Shown here: positions 63,881 through 64,000 of the stretch, one piece after another | How the letters are laid out: each line of letters begins with the position of its first letter | Numbering within the stretch: position 1 is the stretch's first letter | Origin: Paenacidovorax caeni | GTDB lineage: Bacteria; Pseudomonadota; Gammaproteobacteria; Burkholderiales; Burkholderiaceae_C | NCBI RefSeq assembly: GCF_001298675.1 | Contig: NZ_CYIG01000004.1 | Span: forward strand, 50,832 to 114,831 | Direction: 5' to 3' | Length of the DNA stretch: 64,000 bases | Notes under the pieces: model-generated | What the model was told of the DNA's origin: nothing | Seen by the model: only the letters and a program-made list of their open reading frames with translations | Databases searched by the model: none | Translations under genes and position numbers: made by a program

Positions 63881-64000
63881 TGAACCGCCCCGGGTTTTGA
63901 GGAGGCTCCAACACTTGAGAAGATGGAGCTATGAACAAGTCACCGAAGTTCTCCCCGGAAGTGCGCGAGCGCGCCGTGCGCATGGTGCAGGAGCACCGAG
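63881..64000 (+). mobile_element. Left end of an IS3-family element (truncated by window edge)
   Basis: A terminal repeat beginning TGAACCGCCCCGGGTTTTGA, as in many IS3-group elements, starts 14 bp upstream of the monooxygenase ATG. An orfA-type transposase begins 50 bp inside it. The rest lies outside the window. Confidence 0.75.
63931..64000 (+). CDS. IS3-family transposase OrfA, 5' part
   Basis: First 23 codons (MNKSPKFSPEVRERAVRMVQ, then EHR), matching the start of IS3-type OrfA helix-turn-helix proteins. The CDS runs off the window. Confidence 0.8.
   Translation, partial: MNKSPKFSPEVRERAVRMVQEHR

Overview
The window is a high-GC stretch of bacterial chromosome. The gene content points to a betaproteobacterium of the order Burkholderiales, most likely family Comamonadaceae (Acidovorax or a close relative). 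Pointers are the AcnD/PrpF methylcitrate operon with a divergent XRE-type regulator, a phasin gene preceded by PhaR-like sites, an 86-residue IF-1, the lptFG / pepA-holC divergon, and a characteristic dispersed intergenic repeat. Most genes are core chromosomal genes. The only mobile DNA seen is the left end of an IS3-type element at the right edge.

Layout. 1-7.4 kb: 5' part of alaS; divergent gabD; an outer-membrane beta-barrel protein; tRNA-Gly(CCC); divergent metE/metR. 7.4-15.5 kb: methylcitrate (propionate) operon on the minus strand (thioesterase, prpC, acnD, prpF, isocitrate-lyase-family gene) with its regulator facing away; four TTGCGAA sites lie between them. 15.7-22.4 kb: a GST, then a photolyase cluster (cryptochrome/photolyase, a 40-residue lipoprotein, DUF2256 protein, Fe-S photolyase-related protein, SDR, TIGR01777 epimerase) preceded by three TTGTCC-type palindromes. 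22.5-32.9 kb: asparaginase, lexA with an SOS box, a hydroxyacid dehydrogenase, pepA-holC, lptFG, then a sulfur-flavoured set (cbiX-like, cysB, aminotransferase). 33-42.8 kb: RRM protein, infA, pseudouridine synthase, degenerate HD-GYP protein, sbcB, MltB-type transglycosylase, clpA, clpS. 42.9-54.8 kb: dnaE, bamD, an operon of SPFH protein + double zinc-ribbon protein + small membrane protein, scoAB with a divergent PAS-LuxR regulator, a LOG-family protein, rmuC. 54.8-64 kb: hydroxyacid dehydrogenase, NhaD-like antiporter, pncB, thioesterase, phasin, aat-bpt, IclR regulator, FMN-dependent monooxygenase, IS3 end.

Functional links. ClpA/ClpS and Aat/Bpt, the bacterial N-degron machinery, are both present about 18 kb apart. 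Propionyl-CoA and short-chain acyl metabolism recur (methylcitrate operon, scoAB, two hotdog thioesterases, phasin). Sulfur metabolism recurs too (metE/metR, cysB, a sirohydrochlorin chelatase, a methionine-type aminotransferase).

The least explained signals are non-coding. A palindromic repeat family has at least 13 copies. Two are full length, with compensatory changes in their arms; one lies in frame inside the asparaginase gene; two overlap stop codons. The 3' UTR of the phasin gene carries five consecutive hairpins. The photolyase cluster has an apparent operator set. All names come from reading the sequence by eye; no database search was run.
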